Of a stretch of 64,000 bases of DNA, positions 11,223 to 19,788 are shown one piece after another. The DNA is from Epithemia pelagica (lineage: Eukaryota; Bacillariophyta; Bacillariophyceae; Surirellales; Surirellaceae), in NCBI GenBank assembly GCA_946965045.2, contig OX337241.1, positions 2,289,744 to 2,353,743 on the forward strand, given 5' to 3'. Position 1 is the stretch's first letter; the number at the start of each line of letters is the position of its first letter. The position numbers and the translations under genes are program-made. Below the pieces are notes generated by a model. That model saw nothing but the letters and a program-made list of their open reading frames with translations. It was not told the origin of the DNA and made no database searches.

Positions 11223-12197
11223 ATGATAAGACCAGTCCTAAGGATAAGTCGTAGAAGTCCCCAAACCCCAACACACAAACACACAAACGACGATGATACT
11301 TGTCGTGTGGACTCGTTTGGTTCCATGTCGCCGCTACTAGTAAAGACAGGTCGAACCACCCGCAATGAGTTTCCCACCATTCGTAGCAAAGCTGTATGGA
11401 TGACCCTCTTCGTGTTTGTGTGGGTGTTCCTATGTCAGATCCTTTTAAGTGTGCGTCTTTCTCAAAGCATGTGGACCCCGTTCGCAACTGTTATGAACAA
11501 TCAAGCTTTCACAACGGCCGCAGATCCTTCCGCACAGGACGTCGACAATCGGACATCTCAACGTGATCCGGCAACCGTTGCGAATGATACATCCATTGGG
11601 GAGCACAAAGAGTCCTTGCCGGTCCCTTCTGCTCGTTTGCGACTGGATTGGACGCAATTGGACCTGCACTCTCCCATGGCCAAACGAATCGCAGCTCATC
11701 AAAGTTCTTGTACCTTAGTATGCCCGAGGCAACATTTCGATGGCGAAACTGCTGCGGAATGGGCAGTGATTTGCACCTGTGGTCCCTTGCCATGTGCAGA
11801 GGCATGAGGCTCGGCCAGCGTCTCATCTCAGCTCGACCATGGAACTTTCGGGACCAACTTACTTGCCCCAGCAACGACAACTCGTCCACGACGTGCTACT
11901 TTTTACAATCCGAGGATTTGTGTCCCATTTCCGATGCGCACGCCGCTGCCAAGAACAATAATATCACAAGCTATCCTTCACGCTCTCAACTCAAGATCAG
12001 ACAGATTAATCCTGCTATACACGATGCATGCTTGTCGACACTGCAAAAGGCAAATATCACCAAGGAAGAATTTCGTGGGTCGGCCATGGAGTTTCTGTTT
12101 TCAAGAATTTCTTCCAGAGTTGTAGACGCTGCCCGTTGAGAGACTCCCACGTGTCTTTCCACCTCATGGCATTGTGCCACCCAACTTGATAACCGTA
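11223..12197 (+). pseudogene. Fucosyltransferase-like protein, N-terminal half, frameshifted and truncated
   Basis: The reading starts at 11223 or, more likely, at the ATG at 11325, which gives a type II membrane protein: short basic tail, then one strong membrane segment (AVWMTLFVFVWVFLCQILL), then a lumenal stem. A GT23/FUT8-like N-terminal domain follows (TFRWRNCCGMGSDLHLWSLA, later RPWNFRDQLTC), but in a different frame: the switch is near 11715-11722 and no legal intron can explain it. More frame changes occur near 12100, 12119 and 12139. Read across the shifts, the similarity runs to PPHGIVPPNLITV, ending at 12197. The next expected element, the His-Ile-Arg-x-x-Asp-Lys motif, is absent here but begins the pseudogene at 22934. 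It would have been a Golgi glycosyltransferase; now broken. The family call is by motif only. Confidence 0.6.
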
Positions 12198-13810
12198 GAC
12201 ATAATAATGTGTGTAATATTTTTTATAGCAAATAGCTTGTTATATTCTAGAATATTAGTTCTGGCGAGGCCCATGCTGTAGTGCGGCCGATTCCAGGCAA
12301 GTATATCATGTCGGCATATTCTTAATGTTGGGACTGCTTCGTATATCTTCCCCAATGCAGAGCTTACCAAATGGAGCACGTGATCCATCAATAATCAAAA
12401 GTTAGAGGAAAGATCGCTAGCTTAAAGAACCCAAGAAAGAAAAGCAAGCGCGAGCGGACCGACCATGAGCAGAGTTCTGTTCGTCGTGCGTGACGAAGAG
12501 GAGGCGGGTTGTGGGCCTCGGCAGGGCTCGTTCCCAATGGACATTACCAACAGACAATATTCGGTCCCGTCATCCACGATTTCCTTGGTCATGTATCGGC
12601 GGCTGCTGCCGGCCTTGGGCTCGATTGTGACATTTGCGATTCGGATTCGGACTGTTGCACGGCATGTCTTGATGGATAGAAAAGCTTCTCCGCCTCAAGT
12701 CTAACGCAGTGTCTTTGTATTTTGTATGTTATTCCACAACAAGGACATTTTCAACGGAGCTTGTTGAAATTGCAATAGTGTTGCAAATTGATAGGATATT
12801 TAGGACCAACCAGTGTGGTCTTTGGAATCAAAGCTGAACTTCTACCTGCTTTATCCACACGAATACGAGATACGCGTGCATCACAGTTCTCGCTGCTAGT
12901 GTGCTTGTGTTTTTGTGCTTGTGTAACAGCAGTTTCGAGGAGAAGAAGGAGAAGTAGCGTTCGTGTGGATGAAAGAGATACAAAATGATTCCCTCTTTAT
13001 TATGGGTTGGGCGCTTCTGTGGTACATGTCGCCCTGCGTGTGGATAAAGGCAGACGCGGGAAGGATACATCCGAGAGTTGTTCTTTTAGGTCATTTCTAG
13101 TTTTTCTAAACACTTAAGTTACGGCCTCGCTGGAATGTGTGGATGGCGCGGCATTTGAAAGAGGAGAAAACCGTTGGAATTAGGTCCCCAACTCCCCAAT
13201 CCTGAATCCTTATACAGCCGAAAGCCACAATTCGAGCACACAACGAACACAAACACAACACTTCACTACTAGAGAGTAGTCCCATGACATGACTATCATT
13301 GGCAATTGGAGTAATAACAGCTTGCTGATGAGTCGAGAAGCCAATGGAGCGTTCTCCTGCACCTTGACGAGACAATGCTGGTCGGCGGCATAAAAGGAGG
13401 AAAGGACGGTTTCTGGCTAAAGGCCAAGGCCAGTTCCACGTCCGACGTGGGATATTGATCACAGGCCGGCGGACAAGGGCCGCTGTCGGGACACGGAGGA
13501 GGACGACATGTTGGTGGTGGTTGTATGGGATATATGGTACAGTTTTCTTGATGATCGAACGGCGTAATGTTTTATTGACTCCGCCTCTCGTCTTCTGTGA
13601 GAGATGATGATTGATGCGTTCGGATATACACTACCATCCTATCACCATTGAAGGCGAGTTCTCAACAACGCTGTACTATATATGATCAAACTAGGTAGTC
13701 CTTGAGCTGCGGTTTTGGCAGTAGTACATCGCAGCGCCTCATGCACAAACACGCAATCGTTATTCAAACAGATATCATCATTCATCATCCATGTTACTAC
13801 AAGGCCATGA
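12198..13810. other. Gene-poor stretch inside the split pseudogene
   Basis: 1.6 kb. Holds the 121-bp perfect copy of the downstream secreted-protein gene (12505-12625). The rest contains only short frames without recognisable products, plus an AT-rich patch (12200-12260). Confidence 0.5.
12505..12625 (-). repeat. 121-bp exact duplicate of part of the secreted-protein gene
   Basis: Every base of 12505-12625 matches 13945-14065, exactly 1440 bp away in the same orientation; the match stops abruptly at both ends. In the source gene it encodes the conserved-looking C-terminal part of the ectodomain (IEPKAGSS to CRGPQP). Here it is an orphan fragment without flanking coding sequence. Full identity implies a recent copy event or continuing gene conversion. 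Confidence 0.95.
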
Positions 13811-14728
13811 CTAGAAGAGCAAGGCCGACGACAAGAACAACAATGTGGTCGTCACGCCAAGAACTGTCACTCGGGAGGCACTCGAGTCAGGAGATGGCGC
13901 TGGTGTCGTCGGAGCCGCGGTAGGCTCCAACAACTTTCCTCCTTCGGGTTGTGGGCCTCGGCAGGGCTCGTTCCCAATGGACATTACCAACAGACAATAT
14001 TCGGTCCCGTCATCCACGATTTCCTTGGTCATGTATCGGCGGCTGCTGCCGGCCTTGGGCTCGATCCAGTCTTCCCGTGTCAGGGAAGGAGGGAAAGCTT
14101 GTTTGTCGTCGCCGCAAAGATCCAGGTCCTCTCCGAGGATCGCGTGGATGGAAATCCCATCCTCGTACCCGCCCGTAATGTTCTTGTCGGGTGAATTCCA
14201 TGATTCGCACGCAAAGGATACCTTCAGCGTCGAATTGGTGGTGGGAAGCGTCATTCCCAAGGAGGTACAGGCTCTCGGTTCGACTCTGAAATAGGAATTT
14301 CCGGAACCAAACTCATCCTCCTCGTCTGGGTCTTGGTTGCTTCCGTCAGTAGCCACTGGACAGGAATTCTGCTCAGCAATCAAATCCTCGCAACTTCCCT
14401 GGGCGATCTTCATGGCCACGAATCCCGTTCTGTAGTACGGCTCGCCCTGTCCATTGATATAGTAGGGGATCGATTCGTTTCCCACGGCTCGTTGGAACTC
14501 GGGGTCGGCTTCCAAGCCATCGCAAAGGGGTTGATCCAAAACGTCAGGAAAGCGATAGGGAGGGTCGCTGCGCTGGGCCAAGGAGCACGCTAAGACGTGG
14601 GGAACCAAGGAATTCGTTCCGCAGGTCGTGTCGGCCTGGCAAGCACATCCCGGGACGTCGTTGTCGGCATTTATCGTCGTGGCTAGTAGTAGTGCCAATG
14701 TGAGGTAATGAAGGTTGGGCGTTTGCAT
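13811..14728 (-). CDS. Cysteine-rich secreted protein, probably GPI-anchored
   Basis: Single exon; I chose the ATG at 14728-14726 because it opens a clean signal peptide (MQTPNLHYLTLALLLATTIN, about 20 residues), giving 305 residues. The frame stays open upstream to an ATG at 14860, but that leader is not signal-like. The mature part has many cysteines, starting with CACQADTTC, plus several N-glycosylation sequons, and ends with a Pro/Ser/Thr-rich linker (TAAPTTPAPSPDSSAS) and a terminal hydrophobic stretch (VLGVTTTLLFLSSALLF) with no basic tail. That ending is the usual GPI-anchor addition signal. Likely an extracellular or cell-wall surface protein; no known domain recognised. Positions 13945-14065 are duplicated perfectly at 12505-12625. 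Confidence 0.75.
   Translation of the reverse strand: MQTPNLHYLTLALLLATTINADNDVPGCACQADTTCGTNSLVPHVLACSLAQRSDPPYRFPDVLDQPLCDGLEADPEFQRAVGNESIPYYINGQGEPYYRTGFVAMKIAQGSCEDLIAEQNSCPVATDGSNQDPDEEDEFGSGNSYFRVEPRACTSLGMTLPTTNSTLKVSFACESWNSPDKNITGGYEDGISIHAILGEDLDLCGDDKQAFPPSLTREDWIEPKAGSSRRYMTKEIVDDGTEYCLLVMSIGNEPCRGPQPEGGKLLEPTAAPTTPAPSPDSSASRVTVLGVTTTLLFLSSALLF
13945..14065 (-). repeat. Source copy of the 121-bp exact duplication
   Basis: Lies within the GPI-type secreted-protein gene; identical to 12505-12625. This copy is the probable source because it is embedded in a continuous reading frame. Confidence 0.9.
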
Positions 14729-15197
14729 CACGGTTGGTTGCTGTAGTTTAAGTTTGAGGCTTGATGAAATTGTTTTCATGAAATAATGAGAACAGGAAGT
14801 CAATGAGAACAAAATGTCATCTTTGACGTTGAAATGCTCCCGCGGAAAGGTATCGCTCACTCATAATCGCTCATAGCATTGAGGCGCGAATGAACCGATT
14901 CGTGCCAAAATCAATCGTGCGCTCTCGAAGGAACTCAAAGGAACATACACGGGAATAGCGAAACTCGCTAATGATTAGCGAGAATTTAGCGACGAGCCAG
15001 TAAAATATTGGAAAAATTAGAAATGCTAAGTAGACGTTTTCCTGTGGCATATACATAGGTAAAAATAGAAATATTTAGACGAGAAATCAAGACTAAAGGC
15101 AATATTCTCTTTATCATGTGTTGATATTATGCCAAATGTTCGGAGTTGGTTGGGAACATACTTATAGTATTGTATCTAGATACTACAGAAGAAAAAA
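14729..15197. other. Intergenic between secreted-protein gene and hAT element
   Basis: 469 bp, no gene seen; includes the 5' flank of the secreted-protein gene and an AT-rich stretch leading into the transposon end. Confidence 0.5.
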
Positions 15198-15217
15198 GTT
15201 TTCCCGAATGTCTGTCA
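15198..15217 (+). repeat. Left terminal inverted repeat of the hAT element
   Basis: 20 bp matching the inverted right end with one mismatch; directly followed by tandem copies of its GTCTGTCA core. Confidence 0.65.
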
Positions 15218-15295
15218 AAAAGCTACCTGAAACTCCGAATGTCTGTCAAAAAGCTACCTGAAACTCCGAATGTCTGTCAAACAACTACCCGGAAA
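15204..15295 (+). repeat. Three tandem 31-bp subterminal repeats
   Basis: Units start at 15204, 15235 and 15266. The first two are identical (CCGAATGTCTGTCAAAAAGC plus 11 bases); the third differs at a few sites. A further GTCTGTCA follows at 15296. Subterminal repeats of this sort are commonly transposase binding sites in hAT elements; that role is inferred. Confidence 0.85.
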
Positions 15296-15864
15296 GTCTG
15301 TCATTTCACTTTTTCATGCCTGAATCAGGGTTGTGAAGCTACTTATTCATATTTCAACTGATCTGACGTAATTTGGTCATTAAATTCATATATCATATAT
15401 TTTTCGAATTAATTCTCCCATTTTTCCTGCCATGAATTATTCTAAGAATTAATTCCTCATATCTCTCGCCATACACATATATTCTATAATGATATTACCC
15501 ACCATTCTAGTAGGGTAATATCCCCCCACATTCCTCACGACCTCATTGTCTGGCCTCCGTTCTTGACCAAATTAATCCTCATCCTACGAATATGACATCA
15601 TTTACTGACATTTGTCAGTTAATAGTGTCATCGCCGCAATCACTGTATTTACCCTTAGTAACTGACGCAAAGATAGACACTGCCCCCCTCTGCGAATCTT
15701 ATTATTGAAAACAAACAGATGAGAAATGGATCACATGGTCACTGCACCTCCAAAGATTGCGTACCTCTACCTTCAACAATCAGCCAAAGTTCCATCGCAG
15801 GATCAGACTCACTCTCCCACCGATCCCTGATCACTAGTTGGTGAAGTTATTGACAACAAGAATC

Positions 15865-18800
15865 ATGTCACCTTCGTCGAAGAAGAAGAAGACTCCTCTT
15901 CCAAAGCAATCGGCAGCCGTTTCTGCAAGAAACAAAATCGTTCAGGAGGAGATCGAAGACCAAGTCAATGCCAAACAAGAATTCATCCTGTCTGAAAAAG
16001 AACTTATCCCTGTCCACAAGGGGAAGCCTAACCTCTTATTCTCCAACAGCCCCTCGAAACGTTGGGATTGGGTTCTCCATGTTGATTGGCAAGCCCTATT
16101 CAAGTGGGTATGGGATGGCACCGTGAAGGATCTTCCAGCCTCTTTTCGAGGCTTTACGAAAATCCATGATATCATGGGTGAGTTCTTGGGAGAACCACCC
16201 GTACAAGACCAAGAATACGATGCCGATGGGAATCCTCTCCCTATTGTTGTTGAAGGAGAACTTTCCAACAAGGAGTATAAGGCCAAGTACAAGTTACTCG
16301 CTCACCGAATGGTTCTCTGTCCGCTCTGTTTTAAAAACCCCGATGTCCCTTTGTTTAAATGTTGCATTACCTGCAGCGATGAGAAGCCATCCAATGTGAA
16401 GCAGCACATTGACAAGCATCATGGGGGCGACGAAAAAGTATTTGGAGTGTCAAGTGAAGAGAAGTTGAACCAATTTACACTAAAAGGGTTCACATCCGAC
16501 CTATCTCCTCGCAAGGAAGCCGTTGGACAATTAAGACAGCTCATATACGAGTTTGTAAATGATTGTTGTCTCCCCGCCAATACCGTGGAAAAACCCCAGT
16601 TCCGGGAACTCCTCCGATATGCTTTTCAAAATGGTGGCCAACTAAAGGACACCCGTGCCGAAGTCATGAGCCGCCGCCAGGTCACCAAGCTTCGAATGGA
16701 TTCATACAAGGACTATGTCTCAACTGTTGCCTCTCTAGCAAGGAACGTCCGAGAAGAATACAAGACCCTATGTGGCAAAGAGATTGCGTTTGCCACGGTC
16801 TGCCACGACATTTGGCAGGCGCGACGTCATGATGTCCTTGGTGTCACTCTCATGTTTGCTGACCCACGCAATAGTGTTGTATATCGAATCCCCATTGGCT
16901 TGGCTGAAACTAAGGGCCATGCGGCCGTGGATGTGGCTAACCTAACACACTCCCTACTCATGTCTGTCGGTTTCAATCAAGACGACCTTGTGGCTTCGGT
17001 AAATGACAATACATCAGCTGCTGTCCTTGCCGGTAAATACATTGTCGGAGATCATGCCAAGGTGGGCCGATGCGATATGCATCGGGCCGAATTGGTCCTC
17101 AAGCACGCCACAGGGCTTGTGCAACGGTTCAGGAAAGGTGTTCTTATCGATTCTTTTCCAGAATTTTGTGAACTGTATGGAAAATTCAAGAAACTGGCTG
17201 GGTGGGTGACTAGCAAGCACGCATTTCATCGTTGGGAGAAACTCAAGAAGAAGGCCGAAGAACTGGGGTTCACGTTGATCTTAATCCCCATGCCAAACGA
17301 CACCCGTGTTGGTGGATGTGTCATTCTCATCCAAGCTTTACTGCGGAACAAATGGTTTTTCGATCTTTATGTCCTGACATCAAAACTCAGTGACCCTACT
17401 TTTGTTTCTCTATATCCTACTCAAGACGAATGGGACCTTCTGGCCCAATATGAAGGTATCCTCAGTCCTCTGAAGGCTGTTGCTCTACAGCTCCAAACCG
17501 ACGAACCTGGCGCCAGTTCGGCCACGCTTCTGGAGATTTATCTCTCTCATTTCAAGACTGAACGAATGAGGATGAGCAAAGTCTCCTGCGTTCCAGTCAA
17601 CGAGGCGGATCTTGAAGAAGACGAGAAATGGGATGCATCTGCACCCATGAGTGAGTTGAACGCATTGCGAATTGGAGTGTCTTACAATGAATTGGGTGAT
17701 GGTCCCAAGAAGCTCATTCGCCGGATTCTGCATGAGTACCGCATCTATCTTTTGGATACAGATGAGGATGCGTTGAAAGCAGTTTGCTGCAATCCTATGT
17801 TGGCGAATATTTATGACGACATGTTCCAGTCTTTGGCCATGTTCGATTCCGAAAAAGTAAGGAAGGCTCGTCGTATTTTCTTAGACGACATGATGTCCAA
17901 GTTCAGCAACGCTAAGGCTTCACCTCTTGGCGCGCTACTTGAAAAACAACGACAGCAATCCCAGGGGGAACCAACTACTCCACCCAAAGAGACTACAGCA
18001 ACTCCCCCTACCAACCCAGGCAACACAGGATCTTCACGAAAGAAGAAGGAACGGTATGAAGAAGAAGATGTTTTTGAGTCCATACGCAGAACAAGAGAAC
18101 TCAAAGAACAGGCCCTTCTCCAGATCACTGGAGCGGCCTCTATGGGAGGCACAGAAACAGAGGTTCTGGTGGCATTAAAAAATGCTTGCACAGAAGCCTT
18201 CGATTCCTTTAAACGAATGTGTGGGGTCCATATTGACAAGCAATGGGCCAAGGTCATTGCAGACTATCCAACAGAGAAATATTCAAACGAGGCACCAAAA
18301 TGGAACGAACAGGAGAAGACTGCTTTTCGAAAAGCCTGTTTGAATTCGAATTATTGTCAGATATCAAAGTATTTCGATATCATGGCCTGGTGGAGCGATC
18401 ACAAGAGAGAATTCCCTCTTATGTATGTGATGGCAATGATATGGCTCACAAAGCCGTCCACCAATGCGTTCCAGGAACGCATTTTTTCGTTAGGAACGTG
18501 GTTTCAACAGAATAAACTTATGGCGAATATGCTGAAGAAGCATTATGAAATGAGGACAATGGATTTTCTAACCAGGTCACTTAAGCGGGAGATTATCGCC
18601 AGAGAGTTGGAATTGCAACGAAATACTAAACAACAAATATCACACTACGTTGGAATTGGTAACTCCGAGACGTCTGATACAGTGAACGAGGCAGGCACAA
18701 CTATGGATTCATCCACAAAGGAGAAAGCGGCCACCAAGGATTTCTCTACAAGACAAACTGCTCTTGTTCAGATGAGTGGCATGAGGGATGCAACTCAGAG

Positions 18801-19635
18801 TTATGTGGAGTACAACAAGAAAGCAGATGCAGAGAAGGGGCTAGTCACAAACGATCAGTCCATTGGTATGACGTACTTTGAGGAACTTTCTGAGGACGAG
18901 GATGAACGCTCTCTCTTGTCTGGTGGATTGGAAACACCTGAAGTTTGTGCTGAAATGAGCAAAGAAAAACGAATTCGTGAAGCACAACGTCTTTCCCAAA
19001 TGGTGAGAGATGGAAGAAAGAAACCTATTGAATGGGACACAGTGAAGGTGGTTCGTTTTGAGCGTCACCCAGACGATGACTCGGTCCAACATTCATCGGA
19101 AGACGAAAGTTTTGGTGACGAAGACAGTGATGCGGCAATGAATGAAGTGTTTGATCTGGAATTGAAAGGATTAGAGGAAGCTGTAGTACAAGAGGCAATT
19201 GACCTGACGGCGTCTCAGACCGAGCAGAGGGATAGTGACAGGGATACATCTGGGAATAAGAGAAAGACAGATGCTCAACGTAGAAAGAAAACCAAGCAGC
19301 AAAAACTTTTGCCGACTAGACAGTCACCTCCTCGTCAAGCCAAAAACAAAAGCCGTTTGAAGCAGGCATCTATGAAACAAACATCTCTGTCCCTGTCAGG
19401 TGGACACGAAGAAAGGCAGAAACAATCTCAGTCGAGAAGCCAGGTGAATGCCAAGAAACATGCTAAAGGAAGAAAGGGACAACCTAAGGACGACAGGAAC
19501 TATGAGGATGAACAACAAGATGATACCAAGAACGATCAGAGTATTGAGGATGTCTTACAGGAACTGGAGTCGGACTCGGAGGATGAAGAACACGGGAATG
19601 AAGAACACGATGATGAAGAAGTGTATGACGACTAA
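15865..19635 (+). CDS. hAT-family transposase with BED-like zinc finger
   Basis: Single exon, 1256 residues from the ATG at 15865; nine further in-frame codons lie upstream without an ATG. N-terminus basic; Cys/His cluster at about residues 152-186 (CPLCFKNP, KQHIDKHH) fits a BED-type finger for end binding. The hAT RNase H-like core follows: first Asp in CHDIWQARRHDVLGVTLMF (D315), second in ASVNDNTSAAVLAG (D381), then RCDMHRAELVLKHATG, which matches the RC-x2-H motif. The C-terminal dimerisation block is ERIFSLGTWFQQNKLMANML (about 820-840 in this numbering or slightly later), normally the most conserved hAT segment. The last 300 residues are an acidic and basic low-complexity tail unusual for the family. 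It would cut and paste the element in the nucleus. No internal stop or frameshift. Confidence 0.85.
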   Translation: MSPSSKKKKTPLPKQSAAVSARNKIVQEEIEDQVNAKQEFILSEKELIPVHKGKPNLLFSNSPSKRWDWVLHVDWQALFKWVWDGTVKDLPASFRGFTKIHDIMGEFLGEPPVQDQEYDADGNPLPIVVEGELSNKEYKAKYKLLAHRMVLCPLCFKNPDVPLFKCCITCSDEKPSNVKQHIDKHHGGDEKVFGVSSEEKLNQFTLKGFTSDLSPRKEAVGQLRQLIYEFVNDCCLPANTVEKPQFRELLRYAFQNGGQLKDTRAEVMSRRQVTKLRMDSYKDYVSTVASLARNVREEYKTLCGKEIAFATVCHDIWQARRHDVLGVTLMFADPRNSVVYRIPIGLAETKGHAAVDVANLTHSLLMSVGFNQDDLVASVNDNTSAAVLAGKYIVGDHAKVGRCDMHRAELVLKHATGLVQRFRKGVLIDSFPEFCELYGKFKKLAGWVTSKHAFHRWEKLKKKAEELGFTLILIPMPNDTRVGGCVILIQALLRNKWFFDLYVLTSKLSDPTFVSLYPTQDEWDLLAQYEGILSPLKAVALQLQTDEPGASSATLLEIYLSHFKTERMRMSKVSCVPVNEADLEEDEKWDASAPMSELNALRIGVSYNELGDGPKKLIRRILHEYRIYLLDTDEDALKAVCCNPMLANIYDDMFQSLAMFDSEKVRKARRIFLDDMMSKFSNAKASPLGALLEKQRQQSQGEPTTPPKETTATPPTNPGNTGSSRKKKERYEEEDVFESIRRTRELKEQALLQITGAASMGGTETEVLVALKNACTEAFDSFKRMCGVHIDKQWAKVIADYPTEKYSNEAPKWNEQEKTAFRKACLNSNYCQISKYFDIMAWWSDHKREFPLMYVMAMIWLTKPSTNAFQERIFSLGTWFQQNKLMANMLKKHYEMRTMDFLTRSLKREIIARELELQRNTKQQISHYVGIGNSETSDTVNEAGTTMDSSTKEKAATKDFSTRQTALVQMSGMRDATQSYVEYNKKADAEKGLVTNDQSIGMTYFEELSEDEDERSLLSGGLETPEVCAEMSKEKRIREAQRLSQMVRDGRKKPIEWDTVKVVRFERHPDDDSVQHSSEDESFGDEDSDAAMNEVFDLELKGLEEAVVQEAIDLTASQTEQRDSDRDTSGNKRKTDAQRRKKTKQQKLLPTRQSPPRQAKNKSRLKQASMKQTSLSLSGGHEERQKQSQSRSQVNAKKHAKGRKGQPKDDRNYEDEQQDDTKNDQSIEDVLQELESDSEDEEHGNEEHDDEEVYDD

Positions 19636-19788
19636 CATGAAGAGAGGTATAAACGAGAATGAAAACAAAAACGAGCAATAGCAGTTGAGCCAAGTGAAGC
19701 AAATTGATGATGAGAGATATTGACAGTGAAAACAATTTAATATTAGGAACGTAATACATGTACTGCAGTAAGAATCAACTTTCAACAA

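Noticed and set aside
11710-11725. Intron to explain the frame switch in the fucosyltransferase-like gene
   Set aside because: The only GT...AG pair at the switch spans nine bases; too short to splice, so an indel is more likely.
15491-15522. CRISPR or terminator reading of the GATATTACCC hairpin
   Set aside because: Single hairpin in AT-rich transposon DNA of a eukaryote; no spacer-repeat array.
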